From positions 15,500,001 to 15,564,000 of the forward strand of contig OX485803.1 in assembly GCA_950295325.1 (NCBI GenBank): a stretch of 64,000 nt of DNA, written 5' to 3'. Origin of the DNA: Polytrichum commune. Its lineage: Eukaryota > Streptophyta > Polytrichopsida > Polytrichales > Polytrichaceae. Every line of letters starts with the position of its first letter. The stretch's first letter is position 1. The notes below the pieces were generated by a model, which was not told the origin of the DNA, did not search any database, and saw only the letters and a list, made by a program, of their open reading frames with translations. The translations under genes and the position numbers were made by a program. Shown here in pieces: positions 47,331 through 60,000 of the stretch.

Positions 47331-50305
47331 TTCTACACACATGCAAAGGGTTGCAAATTTTTATCCAACAAAAGAACTAAATTTGGGGACACCAACGCCG
47401 TGACCATGGGGAGTGGTAAATGCATGTTAATCTCACCTCACGGAATCACATTACTTCAATGCAACACATAGCACTGGAAAATGCAATGGAAATCAAATAA
47501 CGTACCAAACAAATAGAAGTGTAGGGATAATGCACACAATGGAGGGGGAAAAATCTTAGTGGAAGATGTTTGTGGGAGCCTCAGTGAATGTGTGGCAATT
47601 TGGAGTGAAGGGGTTGTCAAAGTGTTGAACACCCGTGCATATGTTATGGGGATTGGCATGGAGGGCACATGTAGGGGGGCAAAATGCGCCCTCCCCCCCT
47701 GCCCCCCCCCCAAAAAAACGAAAAAAAACGAAAGAAAGAACACATAGCCAATCACGGGATAACACACTGGGGGGGGGGGGTTAGTTTATTTTAAGGCTCA
47801 CATGGGCATGTAGTGCAAGGCACAACACATGGTGTTGGAAAACCAAGTATGGAAACCTAGAGTAGTATGTCTATCATTGCAATGCAATTACATGATTTGT
47901 AGATGGCAAAGAAGCAAAGGGGAATGAGACACAAGCATGTGTACGTTATCTTTTAATTGTAGTGGCAATTGAGCATTGACGGTGTTATGCCACGGGGTCA
48001 TGGTTACATCATGGAGTTAATATGGTCTAGCCTACCATACGGCACCAAAATTCAACCATGTAGAGTGCACACCAAACACGTTCGGTGTTCAATGTTTGTC
48101 CAAAATTATTGGCAAAGTTCATATGTAATTGCAGATTAAATCAAGTAAGCACATTAATTAACGAGAAGCTTATAATTTGATGTCACATACCATGGTGTGA
48201 TGCACCCAAAACTATTAACACCTAATTGCATTCAATTGCACCCAAGTATCATGGTAGCTACATGGCACACATATTTGTTGCTTAAGAACTTTGGGAGCAA
48301 ACTTTGCCATGTTTAGCATGTGAGCAAGTTCCCATGCACTCATTGGGTCTCGTAGTCACACGTGGCGGCACATTGAAGGGTAAAAACCCAAACACCTTGG
48401 TGACTAGTAGGTAGCCTTACTACTATCTTGGTGTGGTAGTAGCCCGTAATCACAATGTGTTACGAAGTTAGTATCTTAATTAAACTAGGCAACTATAAAC
48501 AAAGAGGGCCCTGTTGACCCGGCCTCAGGAGGCTAGCTGGCAAGTTGGCGGCAACTGAGGAGTGACAACACACATGGTCATATTTAGCTCCAAAGCATGG
48601 GACTCAATTTTTAAAAGGCACCCGTCCACTTTTAACACCCGATTATGTCAGAGGTGGGTCATTTACACTCAACAATACATGTTGCTGCTAGTTGAAGGGA
48701 GAGCCCGAAAAATATATTTGAGACCATCTGTTTTTTATGTCACTAAGCAAGGCCACAATAGTTCAAGTTGAAACTACTGACACAAGCATCTCAATGATAT
48801 ATTTTCCGCATCAAATATGACATATTTTTTACCCTAACTAGGCCCGCCACCAACTGGATAATGCTATGTTGAGATTCTCGATTGTAGAGTCATTTATAAT
48901 GAACCTCAAGCTCCCGAACATACTATGTGTGCAATAAATAGGAGGAATTTTTTCATTAGTCACAATGGACGGATGAGTGTTTGTGGTTGCTCGTGGTCAC
49001 CATGGCCATCATGAACATTGAGCCCTTCACAACCAATGAGTGATGTTTGTTAGTAGGTGGGTACTTGGACACGGGGCCATACTCTATGTACCGGGGTTTC
49101 AATTTGTTAGGCTATGGGGTTTGGTCAATCCATTTTGTCTTTCGACCTTCAAGATCACATTCCAAAGTTTCAAGTATCATGAACCAAATATAAACTCCTC
49201 TATGTCATTTGTGAGGACCAATGTTGGACCGGTATATAGGTGAATGCATGGTATCAATTGTGAACATCAATAATGTTATCAAAGAACCTATCCATGGGTA
49301 TTCAAATTGTGATATCAACCAAATGTTGATTTTTGGTGGGTATCTTAAGGTGAGAGAATCCTTATATGTTTGAGTTCTTATTTGGGTTAATATCACTCTA
49401 AACTATATTGATACTAGGGCAATTCTACCTAGATATGAGGCTTCTTGCATCTTAAATAGACTTTAATAGTATCAAAAACAAAACTATCGTTAAATACCCA
49501 CACCCTACGAGCAGGTGAAATCCCCATTCTAGATATTTGAACGGTATTTAAAAAGAAGATATCAAGCCAACACTAGTAAGGAGTTAAGGCAAGTCCCACT
49601 TGATGTCAGGGTTGATAATTTGTAAGATGCCTTAATGCTTAATTGCCATGGTACTTTGATAAGGGTTACTTTAGTGTGTCCAATTTCATACACTACAAGA
49701 ATCATGAGTTGTTACATTGGGTTTGGAACTTTGGACCACTCGAGGCAGATTTTAGGTATCTAAATATGTTTGTTCAATAAATGTGAATACCTAAAATCTA
49801 CCTTAAGTGGCCGAAATCCAGTGCAAACGACCCATGATCCTTGTAGTGATATTGTAACCTCTGGACAAAGTGACTCTTCATTCGCACTTGCCCTCACAAA
49901 CCGTTGGATTTCTATCTATCTATTGATTTCTAACATTACTCCGTCAATCTCTTTCACGATGATCCAACAAAAGCTTAGATTCTAAGCAAAAGAATCTTAA
50001 TATTGTCAACAATGAGTAAACCACTCTACCCACAAACTTAGTTAAAGGTTGGAATTTTTTTGAGTATGTTAGTATCGGATAAGCTCATTTATATTCTGAT
50101 TAGCACAACGTTTCTTTAGCAACAGTGGTTGTTTGCTTACTAATCTCGGCCTTAGTTGAATATGTTCTCCAAGGCTGAAGGAGGTTGGAAAGTCCATCCA
50201 TAATACTTTTTCTCATGGAGAAATGGTTATGTTTAGGTATGTGGCCTTATCATGGGCAATTTCAACTCCAAAAGCTCGGAAAATGACATCAAGACTCCGA
50301 ATTTC
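47331..50305. other. Long transposon-derived gap, nothing recognised
   Basis: No gene is supported. It includes C/G homopolymers (47700-47715 and 47769-47780) and several short frames without domains. A fragment at 50236-50290 resembles the dispersed repeat of the methyltransferase intron. Confidence 0.35.
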
Positions 50306-50455
50306 ACAACATTATTCAATTCCATAACAATGTTATGTGGGACTGACAATACATCTACGGAATGTTCCCATATTTAGTCTGGATATGGGGAATATTTTGT
50401 AGAATATTGTCAGTCCCACATAGCACTGTTATGGATATGAATAATATTATGTTGT
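50306..50455. mobile_element. Short foldback MITE of about 150 bp
   Basis: The left arm 50306-50372 and right arm 50384-50455 are inverted copies separated by about 11 bp. Both carry 'tatgtgggactgacaata', and on either side 'ccataaca' and 'ttcccata'. The arms are about 67-72 bp with roughly 85% identity. No coding sequence. A transcript would fold into an almost continuous stem. Confidence 0.75.
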
Positions 50456-53400
50456 CTAATGGGGTTAAGTGGAAATGAGTAAGTCCTCAACTTCTAGGAG
50501 ACTTGTTTTTATTAAAGACCCTTTCAATAACGACCAATGAGTTTACACAGACGCCCCATACCCTTAAGAGAGGGAACGATTGCATATGAGAGTAACCCCT
50601 CATTCATCTAACATAAAAGTCATGAAAATATTATGCAGTCCAAAGGTTACCAATTTAAACTTATTTGACTGTAGAATTAGTTGACCTTGAATTAGGTCTA
50701 GTCCAAGTTATTTGACATGAATTGGTCACAAACCTTATAGGTAGTCAGGTTCTTCTGTTAAGTGAACATGAGATACGCATAAGTGATAATCTCCTCCCTC
50801 CACAAACCCCAAGCCACTATGTCATACCGATACACACGACATAATAATGTTTGTGAAATGAGGCCCTAGGTATACTCAATGCAGTATTTGTTGAGGCTAA
50901 TTTAACCCCTTGAACGTTTTCCACATGTTCATATCGATTGTGTATTCTCTATGTATATTGGATGATATGAAATCTTCATCTAATTCTTTTGAAATTTCTT
51001 TGTGTCTAGGAGTTAAGAACACACACCTTGCAAGACAACAAGCGATAACTAAGTTATCCACCCAAAAGTCACATCATAATCTACATATGCACATTATACA
51101 ATCTCAAAATACCGTACATAATGAGAAACCCAAGTCGGTCCCTCAAAATGCATAAGTACGAGTTCACTTAATTGATGAAGCCGTTCCCATGGTTGTGTAC
51201 TTTAGAAGCAAAAGATTTTATATCTCATTCATATATATGTAGCATAAAGTATGCATGAGGCCAAACTTGGAAACTTGCACCGGGAACTATGTTCTATAAA
51301 TAACTAGGGGATTAAATGCCCATTGAATGAATGAAGAACTACTAGTGCACTCACCATGATGGCAACATGATGTAGGTCAATAATTCAAGGGGCCATGTTG
51401 CATTTTAGGTATCTACTAATATGTGTCGTATCATAAGAATACGTAAGAGTAACATGCATGCATGAGCCTTCCCACTTACCATGTAAGTTAAGGTAAGTAG
51501 GCCTAATTTGCTATTAGCTTATCTTAAAATGAACACCTATAATCGAGGGGTGCGTGACCAAGGTGTGGATCTAAGAACCTCATGTTAATTGCATGAGGGG
51601 ATTAAATTAAAGTAAATTTAATGAATATTTGTAGATTATATATTTTGTGAGGCTCTGTACTTCTTGCATATGAGCATGTGTCCCTCAATCATTCATCTAG
51701 GAAAAAAATGTCTTCAAGTGGTATTTAGGATGGTGATAACTTTTTACATTTGCGCATGTTTACAATAAAAGCATTAGGTCATGGATCTTAAATGACCATG
51801 GTAATACACTTCTTAGATGAGAGTATAGAGAAGTCCATGGGCTATAGCTTTAAAACGTTTTGAAGGTCACAAGCCCTTAGTGTAAACCCAAACAAGATCA
51901 TTAAAAAGTCCCCACAATATTTAAATTAAATGTGAGAATGCATCATGGAGTAGAGAGGAAAGAAATTGTTCATAGCTTGTTTTTGTATTGGTGTTTGTAT
52001 ACGCTAATTCAACAAGTTTTGAGCATTCAAGTTCTATTTATAAGCTATCAATTAGGCAAATCAACTTTGTTTATTGCACATTAGTTACATAGAAAACAAC
52101 CTTCTACGGCAACTCCAACAATCACATTCTAAATTGAATATCAATAGTACTAGAATATGTATTTTAAATAAGTTGTCATGGGTTGTCCTATCAGACATCC
52201 TACTAGCCTAACTTCAAGATTTGTCCCCAAAAAATTCCCATACAATCCCCGCCAACACATCCATACTTGCCATGTGGAATGACCTTGTTGTGGGATGACC
52301 TTGTTGTAAGTTCAAGTAGGCGCATGAACTTGTTGTAGGTTTACACTAGAGTGAATGAATGAACTTGTCCCTATCATAATCATCCTTGCACAAAAATCTA
52401 AACACAAAAATCTAAAGATATTTGCAGTAGGCCCATTTCCCTGTCTATCCCAAAACATGACATGATTATTTTGTGATGTCATGGCACGTGCAATGCAAGA
52501 TGTCATCAATTATGATACGGTATGTGATATCCTCCCTGAAAACGATGTTGAACATCACTCCAAAGTCTGGATATTGATTGGGAGTGGCTCCAACAACATA
52601 GTATCCGTCCATGAGTCCGGTGCTCTCTCATTTGTTTTTGTGATTTATCATGGGTGGCATTGGATTTTGACGCATTATTTTTCAGATCCTCAAAGTAAGG
52701 TGTGCGTCTAGGTTCGGTGGCACACAGAAATGTGATGGAGGAATGGGGAGTGATGCAATTGTTGATATCCTACAACGAGCCAAAAGTGCCTCCTTCTCAG
52801 TTGAAATCCAACGTCCTCAAGCACAAACACCTCCTCCTTCAATAAATTGGTACTTATCTTCACTGGCCAAGTGTTGGGCACTATAGGCCAATATGGCACA
52901 TACTTATGCCACTTACACATCACTTAATGCCATCAGGGCGGAACCAAAACTCGTACCACCTTATTGGTGGATTGGAACTCTTTCTTCAACCCTTTGTAAG
53001 TTAGAGCAAGATTGCCATGTTTTATAGTACCTACTTTTGCATTGCATAAAATATATGAACTGGTTTGTATTGCCCAACATTTTTTTGTTGAGATAGGGGG
53101 CAATCTAGCAATGTGCCACTTATAAGCATGGAAATTAGTCTCTAGCACATATGTGGTGTGCGCCACATCATGCTTTAAAAAAAATTCAAGGAATCCTCTA
53201 TGCATGCTATTTTTGTCCAAGTATTAGGACGAGGAATAGAGTAATTCACTTTGTTGGGTCAATGTGAATCATAATATGCACCGGGTGGCAAGTTGAGGTT
53301 CTATTTGGTGGACCCAAACAACTTTGAGCCCTTCAACATACAATCCCTAGTGGTAAGATCTTCTACCCATAGGTAAGACTTCAAGGCAACTACCACCAAC

Positions 53401-54841
53401 TTGGGATCTCCACACATAGTAACAACTTTCAGTATTAAGGATGTTGAGTCAGGGCCTTTACCAAGTTGAATCCCCTTTCCACCGCGACATGTAATTTGCA
53501 ATATGCACGTACGCACTAAACTTTTCGCATGGAGAAGACTGTGCGGAAAAAGAATCAAACTCATTAGAGAACAAACAACTTGTCATTTTTGGAAATGGGG
53601 ACGGAGATAGAATGAACGATACAATGCACACATATGTTTCCACCCTCACTGTTCACAAGTTACCGATTATTGGTCCCTACTCACCGCTCACATGAAATCA
53701 ACCCCCCCCCCCCCCAAGAAGCAAGGCCCATGACACTCTCAATTAACGAAGATTCCAGGATTCTCAAGAGCCTACTACGCAATCATCTAAGAAATCAACA
53801 AACACGCACTCTAGATAACTAAATTAGGAGAAGTCCGATTTTCAATTGGATTTTCTCTAGATCTTCGCTCACAAATTTGCTAGTGCAACCTAAATTTCAA
53901 GACGTAGATGTGATCAATAGAAGACGGAGGAGCAAGATAAAATGAACCGAATAACACCCGCATAGCTTAGACTCTACTTAGAGCCACACATATTATGCAA
54001 AACTATGGTCATGTGATCCAACTACTGCGTGCTCCTCCTTGACATGACCTCGGACTTGGCTTGGTTTTGTGATGAATGAAAAATCTGCGAAAGAATCTCG
54101 CATGGCTGCCGAAATGGATAATATGTGGATTTTGGGCCCTTTTAGTACGATTCTCCAGGCCTCATGAAGAACAATTTGCTAGGCCTTGGTTGCTGAGTCA
54201 CTTGCTGACAACGTCCATTATATTATCTGGACACTTGTTGTATTGTAAGCCTCAGAAGCCCAAAATGGACAATGAGGACTTGTAAATTCTGCCCACAACA
54301 AAGCACGGCCTGCCCATGAAGCTTTCAATTATATATATATAGTGGGCATGCATCAGGCGAATGCAATGGGATCAAGAATTCGGAGTAAGTTGACCGCAAT
54401 GTTGGAATGAACATGCCACCAATCGTGTTGAAATTAATGAATTGCCGTATTGATTCTTTTTGGGTTTTGTGTGAGACGGTATTTCTTTCGGGAAAGATGA
54501 TTGGTTGCATGTTTGTCCCCATGCCCACCAATTTTGAGACATGTATGTATCCATGTCATCTAGCAGTTATGATGGGTAGAAGGTTAAATATTCATAATCG
54601 ACTCTCATTATCACACCCTGATGAAACCATCCAGGTGGATTATGTGCACTACACTCTCTATGGTATACACTAGGGGCCACACTATGTACGAGGAAACCCA
54701 CACTAAAAACGTTGGGGATAATATTGTGGATGCACATTCTATTCCAACAATGTAGCCTCATATAGACATCTATACTTTGAGTGGTATATGTCAAGCATTG
54801 TAGTTAAATACGGACACAAGAAAGACACCTATTACGATGAG
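50456..54841. other. Long gap, nothing recognised
   Basis: Frames such as 52481-52711 (plus) and 52933-53220 (minus) lack recognisable domains and have no matching splice neighbours. A 14-C run is at 53702-53715. Possibly old transposon-derived DNA, but no family can be named. Confidence 0.35.
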
Positions 54842-55010
54842 ATTGGACCATGTGCTCAAAATATGGACACCATTATGATTTTAGTAGTTAACGCAATTGG
54901 GAAGCCTTATGTGGTCATTATCGCTTAAGAGATAGAAGAATCTTTACTTTGACCTATTGTGACTTTTGCATCAACTCCAATTGTGATAGTTGGAATGATA
55001 ATCTTCACGA
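54842..55010 (-). repeat. Dispersed repeat, inverted copy of 38147-38475
   Basis: Read on the minus strand it gives 'ggagttgatgcaaaagtcac', 'aagattcttctatctcttaa', 'ggtgtccatattttgagcac', in the order found in the methyltransferase intron. A further diverged minus-strand piece is at 55240-55390. Confidence 0.65.
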
Positions 55011-55792
55011 TTCATAGTTGCTAACTGAATGAAATGATTCAAGATCCCATCCAATGACGAAAAGTGCACATGCAGTTGGAGATGTTTGTTATAAATATGT
55101 ATAACCTTATGTCCAAATGCCAACAAGAGGAAATTACTCAGTAAGTAAGTAAGTAAGTAAGATGTGCCTAATTTGGCTACTTATCTTAATCGGAGACCGA
55201 TATTTGAATGGTATGTGGTTTGGTGTAGCTTTTAACACAAAGACCAAAAAGACACGTGTTTTAAAAGTGATCGGACTGCGTGCTCAAAATATGTTAACCA
55301 TTCTAGACTCATAGTCAACATGATTGAGAGGACTTATCATACGACCAATTAACAAACTCAAGGATCTTCATTTTGATAATGAATAAGATATTCATACCAA
55401 ATGCTTCACTCTCATTAAATAGTTGTAGCACTATGTAACGCTGCATAGAAACACGCACTAATTGAGCCAATCCGTGTAGTTATTTACAGGGAATAAAATT
55501 ACGAAACAACTTGCAATCCTCACCATTTCCTCTACTACATCTTTGAAAAAGATCTTGCACAAATTCATAACATTATTCAGCTGAGAATATACGATGGATG
55601 GGGCCGGGAACAAATCATATTCTATTTGAAATTATACTCTGTTTATTCTCATATTAGCGCATCGCATTGGCATATCCATGATGAAAAGCCCAGGGGGTGA
55701 AACATCATATTGATATTATTACAATGAAACGACTGAGAGCAGTTAAATAATGTTTAAGTTATAAGCCATTATTTTTGGCCTGAATTGGTTAT

Positions 55793-55828
<36 letters not shown>

Positions 55829-57019
55829 CGGTTTCTATATTTCTCCCTTATGTGTGTTTGGGAAGTTTACAAGGAGGTGGAGTGAGAGGAGAAAAAGGCA
55901 GTGGTAGCTCAAGTTAGCGAGCAGTGGTGGCCATCAATGAATCAGCCATGCATTCCATGCAAGGCAGGAGAATCAATCCTGTCACTTGCACACACTCCAA
56001 TGCAACCCACAACAAGCAGTCAGCAAGTAATTGATCGCCACATCTGGGGTTAAGTTGGGTTTAGGCTAATAAGTAAGGTTTATTAAAATAGAAGATGCGC
56101 ACACTTTTCAAGGATTAGGAGTTAACGTAGTGTGTGACGCTCAAAGTGGTGTTGTGATCCCCAATAGTTCACCGGAAGCTCAACTTTTGGGAATGTTGCA
56201 AGAGTTACTTCAGTGTTGGGCACCGAGTTTGAGAGTTTACAATTTTAATGGTCAGGGAGATTCGAAATCAGAGTGACGGCTCAATCAACTTCAACCAGTT
56301 GGCCATACAAGAATGCCTGCCTGTGTTGAGTGAATTTGGGTGTGTATAGTTTTGCTTTTTTTTTTTGGAGAGATCATGTCATGTCTTGTCTTGTCTGGAG
56401 ATTTGGCTTTGAAGGTCCACCGGGGGTAAGTAGTTGTTGGGGGTGCGTGGATGTGCCTGCAGAGAGGATCACAACATGCTGACCCTTGAAGTGGAAAATT
56501 TCCACCACGGTAAGCTTCTTCTGTTGATTGATCTTGATCTCAGTTGGACACACCAAGAGAGAGAATTAGCCCACCATCACCATTTTTGGGTTGATATACG
56601 TAGCTTGGACTTGCTGCAATCGAGCCGGTTTCCCTAAAACCATTTGGATGAGTCATTTTATCACTTTTCTTTAGAGCCAATTTAATCTCTCACACGGTTG
56701 TTCATCATCAGTACGGTTCTTGGTGATGAGCCTGAAACTCAAAATTTTATGTATGTGAGTTCTTCCATCAATTGGTGACTGCATGATGCTATAACTCATG
56801 TTTGTACTCAAGATTGTGCAGTGGGAAACTCCGTCAGCAGTGGGTGCCCATCCAGTTCTGTGGTGAGTATAAACAGACAGATCATCCACTTCTGGCATTA
56901 ACCTTCCCAGTAATCTCAGCTACGAAACTCAAGAAACTTGTGGCGAATGCAGTCTGTGTTGTTGTTTGCATTGTTGTTGCTCTGATTGAGGGTTAATTGT
57001 TTGGTTGGTTGCATCGTAG
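55011..57019 (+). other. Upstream flank and unresolved 5' exons of the DEMETER-like gene
   Basis: Contains an AAGT microsatellite (55142-55164), a TA/CA microsatellite (about 55795-55829) and a dispersed-repeat piece. From about 55900 the composition changes to that of the gene downstream. A possible leader exon ends at a good donor (GTTCTGTG|GTGAGT, donor at 56861), but its frame cannot be fixed, so the start codon of the glycosylase gene is not called. Confidence 0.45.
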
Positions 57020-57025
57020 CAGCAA
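57017..57025 (+). promoter_or_regulatory. NAGNAG tandem splice acceptor
   Basis: The sequence reads TAGCAG|CAA at the start of exon 57020-57481. Splicing after TAG gives an extra Gln codon; splicing after CAG drops it. Both keep the frame. Such sites often yield two isoforms that differ by one residue. Confidence 0.55.
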
Positions 57026-60000
57026 GGAGTATTGAGTGCGGCGGAGGAAGTCAAATTGTATCCTCGAAGGGCAACCAGCCAGGGGGTGGAGGAAGGCAAG
57101 CTGCATAATTCTCCAAGGAATTGCTGCGCTGCAAATTTGGGGTCCATCATTCTGCGGCCTCGAAGAAACACAAATGAGGTAGTGAACCAGCCTCGCAAGA
57201 TTAGAGGTGGTGGGCCGAAGGAGGCAACAAGTTATGGTTGCATCACTCTGCGGGGTTCAAGAGGAAGCAATGGGGTAGAGTCCTCCTCGATGCAGAACCA
57301 GGGGGAGTTTAGACCTTCAAATTCAGAGGCGGCAGCAGCAGCAACAGTCCAGGTGTATTCCAGAAGGAAACCTGCAAATTATGGGGTCACCAGAAGTCTG
57401 CGGTCTCGAAGAGGGGCTATGGCTTTGATTAATGGCAAGCTTCGGACAGCCTTGACTGTTGTTAATCCTAGTGCACCAAAGGTAGGTCTCTTTCTCTAAT
57501 TAAGGAGTTGGGAGAATTACTGGCAATGGCCACTGTCGTTCAGTTTGTTCTTGGAAGGATGCTGAGTTTGTAGTCTTGAGGCAGGGAAACCGGCAATGAC
57601 GACTGTTCGTGCAGTTTTTTCATTTTGGAGAGTAGAAAGAAAGCTGATGATGCAGTGGTGATGATTCTGATTAGCAGACCTGTGTGGGTGGGAGTCAGAG
57701 GAGTATGGTGGACGTCCCAAAAGTTGCAGAGGCGAATGTAGAGCATGATGTTATCTCGTTAACCACGGTACCCATTCCCCCCAAGGGCAAAAACATTCAA
57801 CACTTTCCATTTGCAGTAATCTCGAAAGGATGCTAAGTTAGTAGTTTTGAGGCAATGGCGACAGTTTGTTCAGTTTTTTATGTTTGGAGAGAAGAAAGGA
57901 GAGCTGATGATGCCAGTGGTGATGATTCTGTGTAGGAGACTTGTGTGGCTGGCAATCTAAGGAGGAGGATGAAAAGACCAGCAAAAGTGGCAGCGCTGAA
58001 TTCAGGGCAGGATGTTATCTCGTTAGCCGCGCCTACTGATCCCCCCAAGGCAAAGCATCCAACACTTCCATTGCAATTGTCTTGGAAGGATGCTAAGTTA
58101 ATATTTTTTGAGGAAATGGCGACTGTTTGTTCAGTTTGCATATGGAGAGTAGAAAGAAAGCTGATAATGCAGTGGCGATGATTATTCTCTTTAGCAGACT
58201 TGTGAACCTGTCAATCTGAGGAGGAGAGTGGGAAGTACCCCAAGAGTTGCAGCGTTGCATGGAGGGCATGAGGGTATCTCGTTAGCCACACCTACTTCCC
58301 CCAAGGCAAAGCCTCCAACACTTTCCATTGTGATTATCTTGAAAGGATGCAGGGTTAGTACTTTTGAGGCAGGGAAACCGGCAATGGCAACTGTTGTTCA
58401 GTTTGTACATTTTGGAAAGTAGAAAGAAAGCTGATGGATGCAGTGGCGATGATTCTGGTTAGCAGAATTGTGTAGCTGACAATCTGAGGAGGAGTAGGGT
58501 GGGAAGATCCCCAATTATTGCAGCGTCGGATGCAGCGCATGATGTTATCTCGTTAGCCACATCTACTTCCTCCAAGGCAAAGCATCCCATATTTCCATTG
58601 CAATAACCTTGAAAGGATGCTAAGCTAGTAGTCTTGAGACAGCGGAACCTTCAATGGCGGATATTTGTTCAGTTTGTTTAGTTGGAGAGAAAAGAGAGAA
58701 GAGCTGATGATGTAATTGTGTTGGATCGTTCTGGTGAGCAGGCTTGTGCGGATGGCATTGTGAGCAGGAGTGGAAGAGTGAGGAGTGTTGCAGGGGTAGC
58801 AGCTTCGGATGCAGCAGTCACCACACCCACGCCGGTATCCAAGGCAAACCAGGCTTGAACACTCTCGTTGCAGTAATCTTGAAAGGATGAACTTTGAAAT
58901 TAGTCTTGAGCTGTAGAAGGCTTAATTTTTCTCTGAGTACTCGAGTTCTGTAGAGACATGTTCCTGGGCACTTGAACACTGGAACTTTGTCTCCCTCTTA
59001 ACTCAGTGGATTGAGGAGGACTGATCTATGTCTGTTCAATTTGGAACTGTACGTAAGAACCTGAACACGACCTCACTATTTGACTAGGCAAGGAGAGATA
59101 CTTTGAGAACAGAGTGCCAGATTTTGAGCCAAGGCACTATTGTTGTTGGTGGATTTCTTTACCTCGATCAATCTATCTCCACTTGGAGAATTCTTCTAGC
59201 TTGAGCAATATTGAGGTGCCTCAGGATTGGTGAAAGTAATATTGTCTTCCGAGTTTCATTTTCAATTGAGTGTGGGTAGCTTTGCTACTGCGTCGCATGA
59301 AAGAGCTCCAAATAGACTGAAGACTAACTATTGCTTGAAACGCTTGAGCAGACAATGGAGGATGCAACATCATCAGCGTTGGCGATGAAGACACCGTTTC
59401 CAGTAAAGAAGCGGACAAAACGAAGTGCAAATCCCGGGTGTTCATGGTTTTCAGCGATGGGTACGAGGCGGATTGTTGAACCTGTACAGGCTCCAGAAAT
59501 AATCCAGACAATAACAGCCAGGCGGTCAAGAAGGCCGAGAAAACACAGCACTTGGTACTCGAATGAAAATTTTATGTCAACCGTGAGCGATGAGTTCGAA
59601 TGGAGTACATTTTATCCTGATACTCCATTTACACCAGAACCACCTCTTACAATTCAGTCTGCATGCAGGGGTTATGTCGATGGTGATGATGCTGGTAACA
59701 TCGTGAAACATTGTAATAATCAACTAGGGACCTGGGTGCTTGGTGAGGTTGTCACCCTGAGTGCAGACAGCTCTTCAGACACCGAACACTTTGCAGATGT
59801 GCATAAGCCACGGAAAGCCCAGGGGACGGGTCCAAGCAGTAGAAAAGCACGTAGAATCTCTTTCACCCCTGATCCAACTGTTACACCACTTGCAGTCCGG
59901 GAAGCGCAGATTGTGGTACCCGAAATTGAGATTTTGAATGAAGGAATTAGGTCGGAAATTATACCCCAAGTCAGATACTTGGAGGCAAAGCAGAGACATC

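Larger units (their letters stand above)
57519..58890 (+). repeat. Tandem array of five units of 257-271 bp in a DEMETER-like intron
   Basis: The landmark 'aaggatgc' (or 'aaggatga') occurs at 57555, 57826, 58086, 58343, 58613 and 58883: spacings 271, 260, 257, 270 and 270. Each unit has the order: 'aaggatgctaagttagtag', 'aaccggcaatggcgactgt', 'tttggagagtagaaagaaag', 'ctgatgatgcagtggtgatg', 'ttctggttagcag', an exon-like block, then 'aaggcaaagc' and 'ccaacactttccattgca'. Units are roughly 80% alike. The array fills most of the intron between exons 57020-57481 and 59352-60057. Confidence 0.9.

Noticed and set aside
52481-53220. Two open frames considered as possible element-encoded proteins
   Set aside because: Neither shows transposase, integrase or polymerase motifs; no terminal repeats could be paired with them.
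56802-56996. Frame considered as the first coding exon of the DEMETER-like gene
   Set aside because: Its best donor (GTG|GTGAGT) is in phase with exon 57020 only in a frame that lacks an ATG, so it may be leader; no start is called.
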